Source of the DNA: Bacillus haynesii
Lineage (GTDB): Bacteria; Bacillota; Bacilli; Bacillales; Bacillaceae
Assembly (NCBI RefSeq): GCF_001969855.1
Contig: NZ_MRBL01000017.1
Location: forward strand, 124,001-188,000
Length of the DNA: 64,000 nt
Direction of reading: 5' to 3'
Part shown: positions 1-8,976 of the stretch, one piece after another
Layout: the number at the start of each line of letters is the position of its first letter
Position numbering within the stretch: position 1 is the first letter of the stretch
The notes under the pieces: generated by a model
Told to the model about the DNA's origin: nothing
Seen by the model: the letters and a program-made list of their open reading frames with translations, nothing else
Database searches by the model: none
Program-made: the position numbers and the translations under genes

Positions 1-219
1 GGCCTGAGTGCCTCCATTTTTACGCAAAATATCGGCCGGATGCTGTCATTCATAGATGAAATCGAAGCGGGGCTCATTCGTGTCAACGCCGAAAGCGCCG
101 GTGTTGAACTGCAGGCGCCATTCGGAGGCGTTAAACAATCGAGCTCGCATTCACGGGAACAGGGGGAGGCAGCAAAAGAATTTTTCACAGCCGTGAAAAC
201 GGTATTTGTTAAACCGTAA
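1..219 (+). CDS. ycbD: Aldehyde dehydrogenase, C-terminal end (2,5-dioxovalerate dehydrogenase type)
   Basis: Frame 1 is open from the left edge to the TAA at 217-219 and gives 72 residues typical of the C-terminus of an NAD(P)-dependent aldehyde dehydrogenase: the stretch GLIRVN, then [10 protein letters not shown] close to the end. The gene is cut by the window edge. Its neighbours are glucarate transporter and dehydratase genes, so by synteny with the B. subtilis ycb region it is probably the alpha-ketoglutarate semialdehyde dehydrogenase that finishes glucarate and galactarate breakdown. The family assignment comes from sequence; the substrate is inferred from context. Confidence 0.85.
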   Translation, partial: GLSASIFTQNIGRMLSFIDEIEAGLIRVNAESAGVELQAPFGGVKQSSSHSREQGEAAKEFFTAVKTVFVKP

Positions 220-259
220 ATCAATCGTGTCGGTACAAATGAATAAAGGAGAAGATGCT

Positions 260-1636
260 ATGAAAAAAAATCGTGCAGCCTCCCCCCATACCGCGGGGAA
301 AAGAAGTTCTGTCCGCTGGTTTGTCGTGTCTATGCTGTTTCTCGTCACATCCATTAATTATGCCGACCGTGCGACACTCTCGATCGTTGGCGATTCTGTG
401 CAGCATGAGCTTGGGCTGAGTTCGGTGGCGATGGGGTATGTCTTTTCCGCATTTGGCTGGGCGTATGTTGTCGGCCAAATCCCCGGAGGCTGGCTGCTCG
501 ACCGCTTTGGGTCGAAAATCGTCATCGCCGCCAGCATCTTCTTTTGGTCATTGTTTACCCTTTTGCAGGGGACGCTTGGTTTTTTCGCCGCGGGAACGGC
601 CGTTATCCTTTTATTTGCGCTCCGGTTTCTCGTCGGTCTGTCAGAAGCGCCGTCCTTTCCGGGCAACGGCCGGGTGGTGGCTTCCTGGTTTCCAAGTTCT
701 GAACGCGGAACAGCGTCGGCGATCTTTAACTCGGCGCAGTACTTTGCACTCGTCATTTTTTCACCGCTGATGGGGTGGCTCGCCCACTCTTTCAACTGGC
801 ATACGGTTTTTGTGATCATGGGTGCTCTAGGGATTGCGATGTCGTTTATTTGGCTGAAAACGATGTACGAACCAAAAAAACATCCGAGAATGAATGCCGC
901 CGAACTGGCGTACATCGAAGAAGGCGGCGCGCTTGTCTCGATGGATGAGGGAAAGAACGCGGAAAAGAAAGAAAAGGAGTCGCAATGGCCTTACATTAAG
1001 CAGCTTTTAAGAAGCCGGATGCTGCTCGGGGTGTATATCGCCCAATACTGCATCACAACGTTGACCTATTTCTTTCTGACATGGTTTCCGGTCTATCTCG
1101 TTCAGGCGCGCGGCATGTCGATCCTTGAAGCGGGTTTTGTCGCATCACTCCCTGCAATCTGCGGATTTTTAGGAGGGCTGCTGGGCGGATTCGTGTCTGA
1201 CTACCTTTTGAAAAAGGGCTGCTCGATAACGGTCGCCAGAAAAACACCGATCATCCTCGGCATGCTGATGTCCTGCTCGATGATTGTATGCAATTATGCA
1301 GATTCGTCTTGGCTGGTCGTCTCCATCATGTCGCTTGCCTTTTTCGGAAAAGGATTCGGCGCGCTGGGCTGGGCGGTTGTATCAGATACCTCGCCAAAGG
1401 AGTGTGCCGGCTTGAGCGGCGGCATCTTCAACACTTTTGGAAATATTGCGTCTATCACGACGCCCATTATCATCGGATATATTGTGAATGCGACAGGCTC
1501 ATTTAACGGAGCGCTTGTGTTTGTCGGGGCCAACGCGATTGCCGCGGTATTAAGCTATCTGTTTCTGGTCGGGCCGATCAAGCGCATCGAACTGCAGAAA
1601 GAGGAAGACCCTGCAGACACCACTTTATCCATGTGA
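260..1636 (+). CDS. gudP: Glucarate/galactarate MFS transporter
   Basis: 458-residue major facilitator of the anion:cation symporter (glucarate/hexuronate) family, expected to import D-glucarate and probably galactarate by proton symport. Near the N-terminus the first helix carries the family signature SINYADRATLSI, followed by the loop between helices 2 and 3 (GGWLLDRFGSKIV). About 12 hydrophobic segments are visible, with a charged central loop around residues 215-240. I start at the ATG at 260, which follows AAGGAG at 8-bp spacing; an upstream in-frame start at 206 would overlap the previous gene and has no ribosome binding site. It lies 40 bp after ycbD and 37 bp before gudD, so it is almost certainly cotranscribed with them. 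Confidence 0.93.
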   Translation: MKKNRAASPHTAGKRSSVRWFVVSMLFLVTSINYADRATLSIVGDSVQHELGLSSVAMGYVFSAFGWAYVVGQIPGGWLLDRFGSKIVIAASIFFWSLFTLLQGTLGFFAAGTAVILLFALRFLVGLSEAPSFPGNGRVVASWFPSSERGTASAIFNSAQYFALVIFSPLMGWLAHSFNWHTVFVIMGALGIAMSFIWLKTMYEPKKHPRMNAAELAYIEEGGALVSMDEGKNAEKKEKESQWPYIKQLLRSRMLLGVYIAQYCITTLTYFFLTWFPVYLVQARGMSILEAGFVASLPAICGFLGGLLGGFVSDYLLKKGCSITVARKTPIILGMLMSCSMIVCNYADSSWLVVSIMSLAFFGKGFGALGWAVVSDTSPKECAGLSGGIFNTFGNIASITTPIIIGYIVNATGSFNGALVFVGANAIAAVLSYLFLVGPIKRIELQKEEDPADTTLSM

Positions 1637-1638
1637 AA

Positions 1639-1652
1639 TGTAAGCGCTTTAA
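1639..1652 (+). promoter_or_regulatory. cre-like catabolite repression site between gudP and gudD
   Basis: TGTAAGCGCTTTAA fits the CcpA cre consensus (TGNNARCGNWWWCA) except for one terminal base. It sits inside the transcribed gap between gudP and gudD, so CcpA bound here could act as a roadblock to elongation. The match is seen in the sequence; the function is inferred. Confidence 0.6.
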
Positions 1653-1673
1653 CGAGAGGGAGGCTAAATCGAT

Positions 1674-3041
1674 ATGAATCCAAACATCCATCAGCAGGTA
1701 AAAGAGGAGAAATCATCGCAAACACCGTCTATTGCAGACATGCGGGTCATACCCGTGGCAGGGCGCGACAGCATGCTTTTGAATTTGAGCGGAGCTCACG
1801 GCCCCTTTTTTACACGGAATATCGTGATTTTAAAAGATTCATCAGGCGCTCTCGGCGTCGGAGAGGTGCCGGGCGGCGAGCCGATCCGCCAGACGCTTGA
1901 GCAGGCGAAACCGCTCGTTATCGATCAGCCGCTCGGCGCTGTTCAATCGATTTTGCAGTCTGTCAGGCGCCGGTTTAAAGACCGGGATGCCGGAGGACGC
2001 GGGGTGCAGACCTTTGACCAGCGGACGACGATACACGCAGTGACCGCATTGGAAGCGGCTTTGCTCGATTTGCTCGGGAAATTTCTCGGCGTCCCTGTGG
2101 CGGCGCTGTTGGGGGAAGGCCAGCAGCGGGAAAAAGTGAAGATGCTCGGCTATTTGTTTTACATCGGTGACCGAAAGCGCACGACGCTGCCCTATATTAG
2201 TGAACAAGAGGCAAGTGACGACTGGTTCCGCCTCCGCCGTGAAGAAGCCTTGACACCCGGGGCGATCGTCCGTCTTGCTGAAGCAGCTCAAGAACGATAC
2301 GGTTTTCACGATTTTAAATTAAAAGGCGGTGTCCTTTCGGGAGAAGAAGAAATCGAGGCGGCATCCGCTTTAGCGAAGCGGTTTCCTGAGGCGAGAATCA
2401 CCCTTGATCCGAATGGCGCGTGGTCATTGGAAGAAGCGATTGCGCTTTGTAAGGGAAAGCGCGATGTGCTCGCCTACGCGGAAGACCCTTGCGGAGCGGA
2501 AGCCGGATACTCGGGGCGGGAAATCATGGCCGAATTCCGCCGTGCGACAGGCATTCCGACAGCGACGAATATGATTGCGACAGACTGGCGGCAAATGGGG
2601 CATGCGATACAACTGCACGCCGTTGATATACCGCTGGCAGATCCGCATTTCTGGACGATGCAGGGATCTGTCCGCGTTGCTCAAATGTGCCATGAATGGG
2701 GGCTGACGTGGGGCTCTCACTCCAATAACCATTTTGACGTCTCCCTGGCTATGTTCACCCACGTTGCCGCAGCAGCTCCGGGTGCCATCACGGCGATTGA
2801 TACGCATTGGATTTGGCAGGATGGACAGCGTCTGACAAAACAGCCTTTTTCAATCGCTGACGGATATATCCAAGTTCCTGATGAGCCGGGGCTCGGCATT
2901 GAAATCGATATGGAACAGGTGGAAAAAGCAAATGAACTGTATGAGAAAATGACAGCAGGCGAGCGGAATGATGCTGTTGCCATGCAGTTTTTGATTGAAA
3001 ATTGGCGTTTCGACCCTAAACGTCCTTGTCTTGTTCGATAA
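1674..3041 (+). CDS. gudD: Glucarate dehydratase
   Basis: 455-residue enolase-superfamily enzyme converting D-glucarate to 5-keto-4-deoxyglucarate. The barrel residues of the family are in place and offset by a constant ten positions from the E. coli enzyme as I recall it: KxK at 215/217, metal ligands Asp245, Glu270 and Asn299, then Asp323 and catalytic His349 in SHSNNH. The length is normal. The ATG at 1674 follows GAGGGAGG. The gene sits between the transporter and the GntR regulator, and the neighbouring garD supplies the parallel galactarate branch feeding the same product. Confidence 0.95.
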   Translation: MNPNIHQQVKEEKSSQTPSIADMRVIPVAGRDSMLLNLSGAHGPFFTRNIVILKDSSGALGVGEVPGGEPIRQTLEQAKPLVIDQPLGAVQSILQSVRRRFKDRDAGGRGVQTFDQRTTIHAVTALEAALLDLLGKFLGVPVAALLGEGQQREKVKMLGYLFYIGDRKRTTLPYISEQEASDDWFRLRREEALTPGAIVRLAEAAQERYGFHDFKLKGGVLSGEEEIEAASALAKRFPEARITLDPNGAWSLEEAIALCKGKRDVLAYAEDPCGAEAGYSGREIMAEFRRATGIPTATNMIATDWRQMGHAIQLHAVDIPLADPHFWTMQGSVRVAQMCHEWGLTWGSHSNNHFDVSLAMFTHVAAAAPGAITAIDTHWIWQDGQRLTKQPFSIADGYIQVPDEPGLGIEIDMEQVEKANELYEKMTAGERNDAVAMQFLIENWRFDPKRPCLVR

Positions 3042-3078
3042 TTGCGGAAACAGCGGTTTGAGAGGCCCCTAGCCGACA

Positions 3079-3107
3079 TTGTCATACGCGATATTTTGTC
3101 TTACAAT
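3079..3107 (+). promoter_or_regulatory. SigA-type promoter for ycbG
   Basis: TTGTCA at 3079-3084 and TACAAT at 3102-3107 are separated by exactly 17 bp, in the gap between gudD and ycbG. The arms ATTGT and ACAAT around it form a loose dyad that could be the autoregulatory operator. Good promoter match; the operator is only suggested. Confidence 0.6.
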
Positions 3108-3135
3108 ATGAACAACTGAAAGGGGGCCCACAGTC

Positions 3136-3849
3136 GTGGAAGAAGATATGGAAACATTGCAGGTCGAATCAGTCAATCGCAAGACATTGGCAAAACAGGT
3201 TGTTGAACGAATCGTCCATTTATTATCAAGCGGCCAGTTGAAACCGGGGGACAAACTGCCGACGGAGATCGAGCTCATGGAAAAGCTGAATGTCAGCAGA
3301 CCCGTTCTCCGCGAAGCTTTAATATCACTCGAAACGCTCGGAATTATCAAAAGAAAAACCCGAGACGGCACGTATTTTAATGATAAAATCGGCATCCAGC
3401 CGTTTTCTGTCATGCTGGCTTTGGCGGTCGATAATTTGCCGGCCATTATTGAAGCGAGGATGGCACTTGAACTCGGGCTTGTCACGATCGCTGCAGAAAA
3501 GATCAATGACAGTCAGCTCGAAAGGCTGCAGGAAACGATCGATATCATTGCAAACAGCACGGATAATCATTATGGAGAAGCGGATAAGGAATTTCACCGG
3601 ATTATCGCTTTGAGCGCGAACAACCCGGTGCTGGAAGGCATGATTCAATCACTCTTGATCACACACGCCAAAATCGACAGCCAGATTCCATACAGGGAAA
3701 GGGACCGGACTGTCGAATATCATACGAATATTTTGAAAGCCCTTCAACAAAGGGACCCATATCAAGCCTATCACCATATGTATGAGCATTTAAAATTTGT
3801 ACGTGACAAAATACTGAATGGTCTTCGTGATGAAAAAAACACTCATTAA
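3136..3849 (+). CDS. ycbG: GntR/FadR-family regulator of glucarate and galactarate use
   Basis: 237-residue FadR-subfamily repressor. The N-terminal winged helix (about residues 12-75) includes KLPTEIELMEKLNVSRPVLREALISLE, the classic GntR recognition helix region shown here only in part: DKLPTEIELM then VSRPVLREAL. The C-terminal FCD ligand domain (about 85-225) has the metal-binding histidine pattern around EFHRIIA and HTNILKAL. A GTG start at 3136 follows AAAGGGGG; an ATG at 3148 is the alternative. Its position between gudD and garD implies control of both dehydratase genes, as in B. subtilis. The inducer (glucarate, galactarate or a product) cannot be read from sequence. Confidence 0.85.
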   Translation: MEEDMETLQVESVNRKTLAKQVVERIVHLLSSGQLKPGDKLPTEIELMEKLNVSRPVLREALISLETLGIIKRKTRDGTYFNDKIGIQPFSVMLALAVDNLPAIIEARMALELGLVTIAAEKINDSQLERLQETIDIIANSTDNHYGEADKEFHRIIALSANNPVLEGMIQSLLITHAKIDSQIPYRERDRTVEYHTNILKALQQRDPYQAYHHMYEHLKFVRDKILNGLRDEKNTH

Positions 3850-3855
3850 GTTGTT

Positions 3856-3869
3856 TGACAGCGCTTTCT
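3856..3869 (+). promoter_or_regulatory. cre-like site upstream of garD
   Basis: TGACAGCGCTTTCT matches the cre consensus at 13 of 14 positions and lies directly after the ycbG stop codon, 58 bp before garD. It suggests that garD is separately subject to carbon catabolite repression. Confidence 0.55.
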
Positions 3870-3926
3870 AACATGTGCATGTGCCGCGGAAAAGCGCTGA
3901 TCGAAAAGGGGAGTTGATCAATCCTT

Positions 3927-5453
3927 ATGCTTGTCAATCAAACTGAAACCCCGTTGTACATTAAGGTGAACGAAAAAGACAATGCCGCAATCATCGCCAA
4001 TGCCGGCGGACTGCCGAAAGGGACGGTGTTTCCTTGCGGGCTTAAACTGCAAGAGCGCATTCCCCAAGGTCATAAAGTGGCTTTAACGAACATTACACAG
4101 GGCGGAGCCGTTATTCGCTACGGTGAAATCATCGGCTATGCCGTCAAACCAATCGAAAAAGGCGGGTGGATTTCCGAGTCGCATATCATGCTTCCGGAAG
4201 CTCCGCCGCTCGATGAACTGCCCATCGCCAACAAAGTTCCAAAACCCGCTCCCCCTCTTGAAGGGTACACATTTGAAGGATACCGGAATGAAGACGGGAG
4301 CGTCGGCACGAGAAACGTGCTGGGCATCATGACAAGCGTGCAATGCGTCGCAGGCGTTCTCGATTACGCAGTGAAACGAATTAAAGAGGAACTGCTCCCA
4401 AAATATACGAATGTTGATGGTGTCGCTGCATTAAATCATCAATACGGCTGCGGTGTGGCGATTAATGCGCCGGAAGCCAGGATCCCGATCCGAACGATTC
4501 AAAATATCGCCAGGCATCCTAATTTCGGCGGCGAAGCGATGGTGATCGGACTCGGCTGCGAGAAGCTCCTTCCGACGAGGATAGAGCCGGAAGGAGACGC
4601 TGAAAACATTCTTTCATTACAGGAACGGCAAGGGTTTCAGCACATGATTCAATCGATTATGGAAATGGCCGAAGAGCGCTTAAAAAGGCTGAATGAACGG
4701 AAGCGGACGACATGTCCCGTTTCAGACCTGGTAATCGGCCTTCAGTGCGGCGGCAGCGACGCTTTCTCAGGGGTGACCGCAAACCCCGCGGCAGGATATG
4801 CGGCTGACTTACTCGTTCGGTCAGGGGCCACGGTTTTATTTTCGGAAGTCACCGAGGTCCGCGATGCCGTTCATCTCCTAACACCGCGCGCTGTCAATGA
4901 AGAAGTCGGCCGCGCCTTGATTCGGGAAATGGCTTGGTATGATCGCTATCTGGAAAGAGGCGAATCAGACCGAAGCGCCAATCCGTCGCCGGGAAACAAA
5001 AAGGGCGGACTGGCAAACGTGGTCGAGAAATCGCTCGGATCGATCGCAAAATCGGGAAGCAGCCCGATCAGTGCCGTACTTGCGCCTGGTGAGAGGGCTG
5101 TACAGAAGGGCCTCATTTTTGCGGCGACTCCTGCAAGCGATTTCGTATGCGGCACCCTGCAATTGGCCTCGGGCATGCATTTGCAAGTATTTACAACCGG
5201 AAGGGGAACACCGTATGGCCTTGAGATGGCTCCGGTTTTGAAAGTGGCGACCCGGCAATCGTTATCAGAAGATTGGCGCGATTTGATCGACATCAATGCC
5301 GGACGGATCGCAACAGGCGAAGCTTCAATAGAGGAAGTCGGCTGGGAAATCTTTCGGACGATACTTGACGTCGCGAGCGGAAGGAAAACATGGGCGGAAC
5401 ATTGGGGACTCTCCAATGACTTGTGTTTATTCAACCCGGCGCCTGTGACTTGA
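3927..5453 (+). CDS. garD: D-galactarate dehydratase
   Basis: 508-residue member of the UxaA/GarD family, which dehydrates D-galactarate (mucate) to 5-keto-4-deoxyglucarate. The N-terminal SAF-type domain (about 1-95) is followed by the GarD core with [13 protein letters not shown], the cysteine motif NHQYGCG and [11 protein letters not shown], which are the conserved iron- and substrate-binding stretches of the family. The length is normal. The only in-frame start is the ATG at 3927, although the nearest Shine-Dalgarno (GGGGAG) is rather far away at 13 bp. It closes the aldarate cluster. Confidence 0.92.
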   Translation: MLVNQTETPLYIKVNEKDNAAIIANAGGLPKGTVFPCGLKLQERIPQGHKVALTNITQGGAVIRYGEIIGYAVKPIEKGGWISESHIMLPEAPPLDELPIANKVPKPAPPLEGYTFEGYRNEDGSVGTRNVLGIMTSVQCVAGVLDYAVKRIKEELLPKYTNVDGVAALNHQYGCGVAINAPEARIPIRTIQNIARHPNFGGEAMVIGLGCEKLLPTRIEPEGDAENILSLQERQGFQHMIQSIMEMAEERLKRLNERKRTTCPVSDLVIGLQCGGSDAFSGVTANPAAGYAADLLVRSGATVLFSEVTEVRDAVHLLTPRAVNEEVGRALIREMAWYDRYLERGESDRSANPSPGNKKGGLANVVEKSLGSIAKSGSSPISAVLAPGERAVQKGLIFAATPASDFVCGTLQLASGMHLQVFTTGRGTPYGLEMAPVLKVATRQSLSEDWRDLIDINAGRIATGEASIEEVGWEIFRTILDVASGRKTWAEHWGLSNDLCLFNPAPVT

Positions 5454-5540
5454 TCCGAGTTAGTGGGAAAGTAGATTGATATCGGTCAATAGATCCGAAG
5501 ATACAAGAGGATTCAACTAGAAATATAAATAATTTTTGTA

Positions 5541-5590
5541 AAAAACACACGTTTTTCAATTACAATGAGTGTAATTGTACGTGTGTTTTT
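5541..5590 (+). repeat. Long nested inverted repeat before the response regulator gene
   Basis: AAAAACACACGT (5541-5552) is perfectly complementary to ACGTGTGTTTTT (5579-5590). Nested inside, CAATTACA (5557-5564) pairs with TGTAATTG (5570-5577) around a 5-base loop. Read as RNA it is a strong hairpin ending in a T-run and could terminate the garD transcript. Read as DNA it overlaps a possible promoter (TTGTAA 5536-5541, TACAAT 5561-5566, 19-bp gap) and could be an operator for the two-component operon. Confidence 0.7.
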
Positions 5591-5606
5591 ATGTTGAAAA
5601 GGATGG

Positions 5607-6308
5607 GTGAACAAGATGCAGCGCATATTGCTTATTGAAGATGATCATTCGATCAGTGAAATGGTCGATCATTATTTAACAAAAGAAGGATTTGAGGTCG
5701 TGCTTGCTTTTGACGGAGAAGAGGGCGTTCGATTGTTTCAGCAGGGCAATTATGATGTGATTCTGCTCGACATCATGCTGCCTAAGCTGAACGGAATGGA
5801 TTTTCTGAAAATGATCCGTGAACAGAGCAAAGTTCCGGTTTTAATGATTTCTGCAAAAGACGGGGATGTGGACAAAGCGCTGGGGCTGGGCTTTGGTGCG
5901 GATGATTATATTGCCAAGCCGTTTTCGATGATCGAACTGACTGCAAGAATAAAAGCCGCCATTCGGCGGGCAACGCAATATTCTGCCAGTGAGCCGGCAA
6001 ATGAAAAAATATTACGTGTTCACGAGCTTACGGTTGATATCGAAAATGTATCCGTACAAAAAAATGGTGAACCGCTTCAGCTGACATCGACGGAATGGAA
6101 AATGCTGACTTTGTTTGTGACAAACCCTAAAAAAGTGTTTACAAAAGAACAAATCTATCGTTCGGTTTGGAATGAGGATTATTTTGGCGATCAAAATATT
6201 ATTAACGTCCATATGAGGCGCCTGAGAGAAAAGATAGAGGATGATCCTTCTTCCCCGCAATATATTAAAACGCTTTGGGGCATCGGCTATAAATTAGGAG
6301 AGTTTTAG
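5607..6308 (+). CDS. ycbL: OmpR-family response regulator (YcbL-like)
   Basis: 233-residue response regulator. Receiver domain (about 1-120) with the acidic pair EDD, phospho-acceptor Asp in VILLDIMLP, Thr/Ser in MISAKD and Lys in AKPF; C-terminal OmpR/PhoB winged helix (about 135-230) ending in TLWGIGYKL. The GTG at 5607 follows AAAAGGA closely; an ATG at 5616 with a more normal spacing is equally possible. The kinase gene starts one base after its stop codon, and an ABC exporter follows, the arrangement typical of Bacillus antimicrobial-peptide sensing modules. The symbol rests on synteny with B. subtilis ycbL-ycbM-ycbN-ycbO. Confidence 0.85.
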   Translation: MNKMQRILLIEDDHSISEMVDHYLTKEGFEVVLAFDGEEGVRLFQQGNYDVILLDIMLPKLNGMDFLKMIREQSKVPVLMISAKDGDVDKALGLGFGADDYIAKPFSMIELTARIKAAIRRATQYSASEPANEKILRVHELTVDIENVSVQKNGEPLQLTSTEWKMLTLFVTNPKKVFTKEQIYRSVWNEDYFGDQNIINVHMRRLREKIEDDPSSPQYIKTLWGIGYKLGEF

Positions 6309-6309
6309 G

Positions 6310-7245
6310 ATGACAATGTTATGGATTGGCATTCTGATGATTTTGGCGTCTCTTAATATCGTTCAATATAAAATGAAAAAACGGCGGGACCAAAACTTGA
6401 AGTACATCACGGAAAAGCTCAGTATGATGCTGAATGAGCATGCGGCTGATCAAATTTTATTAGGAACGGATGATAAAGTACTGCGGGCCCTGCTCGTGCA
6501 AATGAACCTGTTTGTTGAGGAGCACCAGCACATAACAGCCCGTTTTGCAAAAACGGAGCAGTCAATGAAACGAATGCTGACCAATATGTCCCATGATCTG
6601 AAAACTCCGCTGACCGTCGTGCTCGGATATATCGAAGCGATCCAAAATGATTCAGACATGGCGGAAGAGGAGCGTGAGAGGCTGCTGGAAAAGCTATATC
6701 AAAAAACAGGTGAAATCATTCAGCTGATGAATTCTTTTTTTGACTTGGCCAAGCTGGAATCGGAAGATAAGCAAATACTGCTCACAAAAATACATATCAA
6801 CGAAATATGCAGAAGAAACATTCTCCAACACTATGATGCTGTTCAGGCAAAAGGTTTTAAAGCAGTCATCGACATCCCGGATACCCCGGTTTATGCACAT
6901 GGAAATGAAGAAGCGCTTGACCGGATCCTGCAAAACCTTTTATCAAATGCGATTCAATATGGTGCGGACGGAAAGCTGATCGGATTGTCCCTTACATATG
7001 ATGAGACGCGGATTGTCATTACGGTATGGGACCGTGGGAAAGGGATTAGTGAGCATGATCAGCAACGGGTGTTTGAAAGACTGTATACCCTTGAGGAATC
7101 GAGAAATAAAGCATTCCAGGGAAGCGGGCTCGGTTTAACAATTACAAAAAGGCTCATTGAGAAAATGGGAGGGGACATCTCTCTCCAAAGCAAGCCGTAT
7201 GAACGGACAGCGTTTTCCGTCACGTTAAAACGAATGACCTATTAG
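6310..7245 (+). CDS. ycbM: Sensor histidine kinase (YcbM-like)
   Basis: 311-residue kinase with a single N-terminal membrane segment (about 3-20) and almost no extracellular part, so it is an intramembrane-sensing type that probably relies on the cognate exporter or the membrane for its signal. The HisKA box is SHDLKTPLTVVLGY (His about residue 97), followed by the HATPase domain with N box LQNLLSNAIQYG, G1 DRGKGI and G2 GSGLGLTI. It is translationally linked to the regulator upstream. Transcription of the exporter downstream is probably its output. Confidence 0.87.
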   Translation: MTMLWIGILMILASLNIVQYKMKKRRDQNLKYITEKLSMMLNEHAADQILLGTDDKVLRALLVQMNLFVEEHQHITARFAKTEQSMKRMLTNMSHDLKTPLTVVLGYIEAIQNDSDMAEEERERLLEKLYQKTGEIIQLMNSFFDLAKLESEDKQILLTKIHINEICRRNILQHYDAVQAKGFKAVIDIPDTPVYAHGNEEALDRILQNLLSNAIQYGADGKLIGLSLTYDETRIVITVWDRGKGISEHDQQRVFERLYTLEESRNKAFQGSGLGLTITKRLIEKMGGDISLQSKPYERTAFSVTLKRMTY

Positions 7246-7251
7246 CAATCG

Positions 7252-7304
7252 TAAGAATTTCTTAAGAAACAAGAAATAAAAAAGACAGCGTCCATCGCTA
7301 CAAT
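7252..7304 (+). promoter_or_regulatory. Probable response-regulator target promoter for the exporter genes
   Basis: Two overlapping perfect dyads, TAAGAATTTCTTA (7252-7264) and TTTCTTAAGAAA (7258-7269), lie upstream of a -10 element TACAAT (7299-7304). No -35 box is present at the right distance, which is what one expects for a promoter that needs an activator. The dyads are seen; regulation by YcbL is inferred. Confidence 0.5.
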
Positions 7305-7339
7305 AGACACATAGCAGAGACAGGAAAGGAGAAACAGAG

Positions 7340-8263
7340 TTGACATACATCGTACAAACAAGCGGGCTTACCAAGACATTCAAAGGTCAAGAGGTTGTGT
7401 CAAATGTAAGCATGCATATACGAAAGGGAGAAATATACGGTTTTCTCGGCCCGAACGGAGCAGGGAAAACGACCATCATGAAGATGCTGACGAGCCTCGT
7501 AAAACCGACAAGCGGCGAAATCAATATTCTTGGACATAAGCTGACAAATCGATCTTACGAGATTCTCGGCAAAATAGGCAGCATGATCGAATACCCGATT
7601 TTTTATGAAAACCTGACAGCTAAAGAAAATTTAAATCTGCATTGTGAGTATATGGGATACCACAATAAAGCCAAGATTCAGGAAGTGCTGGACATGGTGA
7701 ATTTAAAAAATATCGACAGCAAACCTGTCAAAACATTTTCGCTTGGTATGAAGCAGCGTCTTGGAATCGCGCGGGCCATTCTCACCAAACCCGACTTGCT
7801 CATCTTGGATGAGCCGATTAATGGCCTTGATCCTATCGGAATTAAAGAAATCAGAAACTTATTTCAAGTATTGAGCAAAGAGTATGGAATGACATTGCTC
7901 ATCTCAAGCCACATCCTGAACGAAGTAGAGCAAATTGCAGATACAATCGGAGTGATTCGGGACGGCAGGCTTGTTGAAGAAGTATCGATGGAAAGCGTAA
8001 GGGGCCGGAACACAGAGTACATTGAACTCGTGACGCCGAATCAATTGCGTGCTTGCTTTGTGCTTGAACATGAGCTTCAGATTACTAATTTTAAAATACT
8101 AAATGATAAAACGATCCGAATTTATGATGCCGAAGCTTCTCAAACAGCCATCTCTAAAGCTCTGATTTTGAATGATGTAGAAATTGAATCCATGAATAAA
8201 AAGCATACTTCGCTTGAGGACTACTTCCTCAGCTTAATCAACGGCAACGCGGTCAACGCATAA
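7340..8263 (+). CDS. ycbN: ABC transporter ATP-binding protein, BcrA/YcbN type
   Basis: 307-residue ATPase with Walker A GPNGAGKTT, signature SLGMKQRLGIA, Walker B LLILDEP and the H-loop SSHIL. The Q-loop position carries glutamate (IGSMIEYPIFYENL), the E-loop variant typical of BcrA and LanF drug-export ATPases. The C-terminal 80 residues form the extra domain usual for this subfamily. A TTG at 7340 follows GAAAGGAG. It presumably energises the two permeases downstream to remove a peptide antibiotic from the membrane. The substrate is unknown; bacitracin-like or lantibiotic-like peptides are the family precedent. Confidence 0.87.
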   Translation: MTYIVQTSGLTKTFKGQEVVSNVSMHIRKGEIYGFLGPNGAGKTTIMKMLTSLVKPTSGEINILGHKLTNRSYEILGKIGSMIEYPIFYENLTAKENLNLHCEYMGYHNKAKIQEVLDMVNLKNIDSKPVKTFSLGMKQRLGIARAILTKPDLLILDEPINGLDPIGIKEIRNLFQVLSKEYGMTLLISSHILNEVEQIADTIGVIRDGRLVEEVSMESVRGRNTEYIELVTPNQLRACFVLEHELQITNFKILNDKTIRIYDAEASQTAISKALILNDVEIESMNKKHTSLEDYFLSLINGNAVNA

Positions 8264-8277
8264 GGAGGCGGAGAAAT

Positions 8278-8961
8278 TTGCTGAATTTGATGAGAATCGA
8301 AATGAAAAAACTGAAGCTGGGCTGGTATGTACGCGGAGCCGTATTTGCCAATTTCATCATTCTCGGTTTTCTGTGGATGGTGACCTTTACAGAAGGCAAG
8401 GAAACGTTCCAAACGATTGATGACACATTTCTTGTGATCGGCACTTTCGTCAGAGCCGTTTTTATCGTGTTCGGCGCTGTGCTGATCTCAAAATTAGTGA
8501 TTTCAGAGTTTAAAAACAAGACAATACTTGTGATGTTTACGTACCCGATCAACCGAAAAAAACTGCTGGCTGCTAAACTGCTGATCGCGGCCGGGCTGAC
8601 CTTCATCACCATATTAATATCAAATGCATGCGTTGCAGCTGGTTTTTTTCTGCTGAACGCAATTTATGGAGTCATCCCCGGCGTATTAACAGCTTCTATC
8701 GTGTCTCAGCAGACTCTGAAAATAATCGTTTTTGCTTTTGGAGCCGCCGGAACAAGTTTAGTGCCCATCTTTTTCGGAATGAGAAAGTACTCTACTGCGG
8801 CAACGATCATCTCCTCTGTTGTCATCATCATGCCGATCAGTTCCACAGGCCCTGGCTTTTCTATTTCTTCAATTGTGTATATACCCTTATCTCTTGCCGC
8901 AGTCGGTCTGTTTTTTTCCTTTTTGGCTGTAAGGCGTATCGAAAAAATAGATGTATTCTAA
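8278..8961 (+). CDS. ABC-2 type permease (first of two paralogues)
   Basis: 227-residue membrane protein with six predicted hydrophobic segments. It starts at the TTG at 8278, preceded by AAGGAGG, 14 bp after the ATPase. Its opening (MLNLMRIEMKKLKLGWY, then a GA-AN helix) and middle (TYPINRKKLLAAKLLI) are closely matched by the next gene, so the pair arose by tandem duplication and probably forms a heterodimeric channel with the ATPase. It corresponds in position to B. subtilis ycbO. Confidence 0.8.
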   Translation: MLNLMRIEMKKLKLGWYVRGAVFANFIILGFLWMVTFTEGKETFQTIDDTFLVIGTFVRAVFIVFGAVLISKLVISEFKNKTILVMFTYPINRKKLLAAKLLIAAGLTFITILISNACVAAGFFLLNAIYGVIPGVLTASIVSQQTLKIIVFAFGAAGTSLVPIFFGMRKYSTAATIISSVVIIMPISSTGPGFSISSIVYIPLSLAAVGLFFSFLAVRRIEKIDVF

Positions 8962-8976
8962 CGGAGTTGAAGTTCA

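Noticed and set aside
206..259. N-terminal extension of gudP from an ATG at 206
   Set aside because: It overlaps the end of the dehydrogenase gene, has no ribosome binding site, and the ATG at 260 has AAGGAG at normal spacing.
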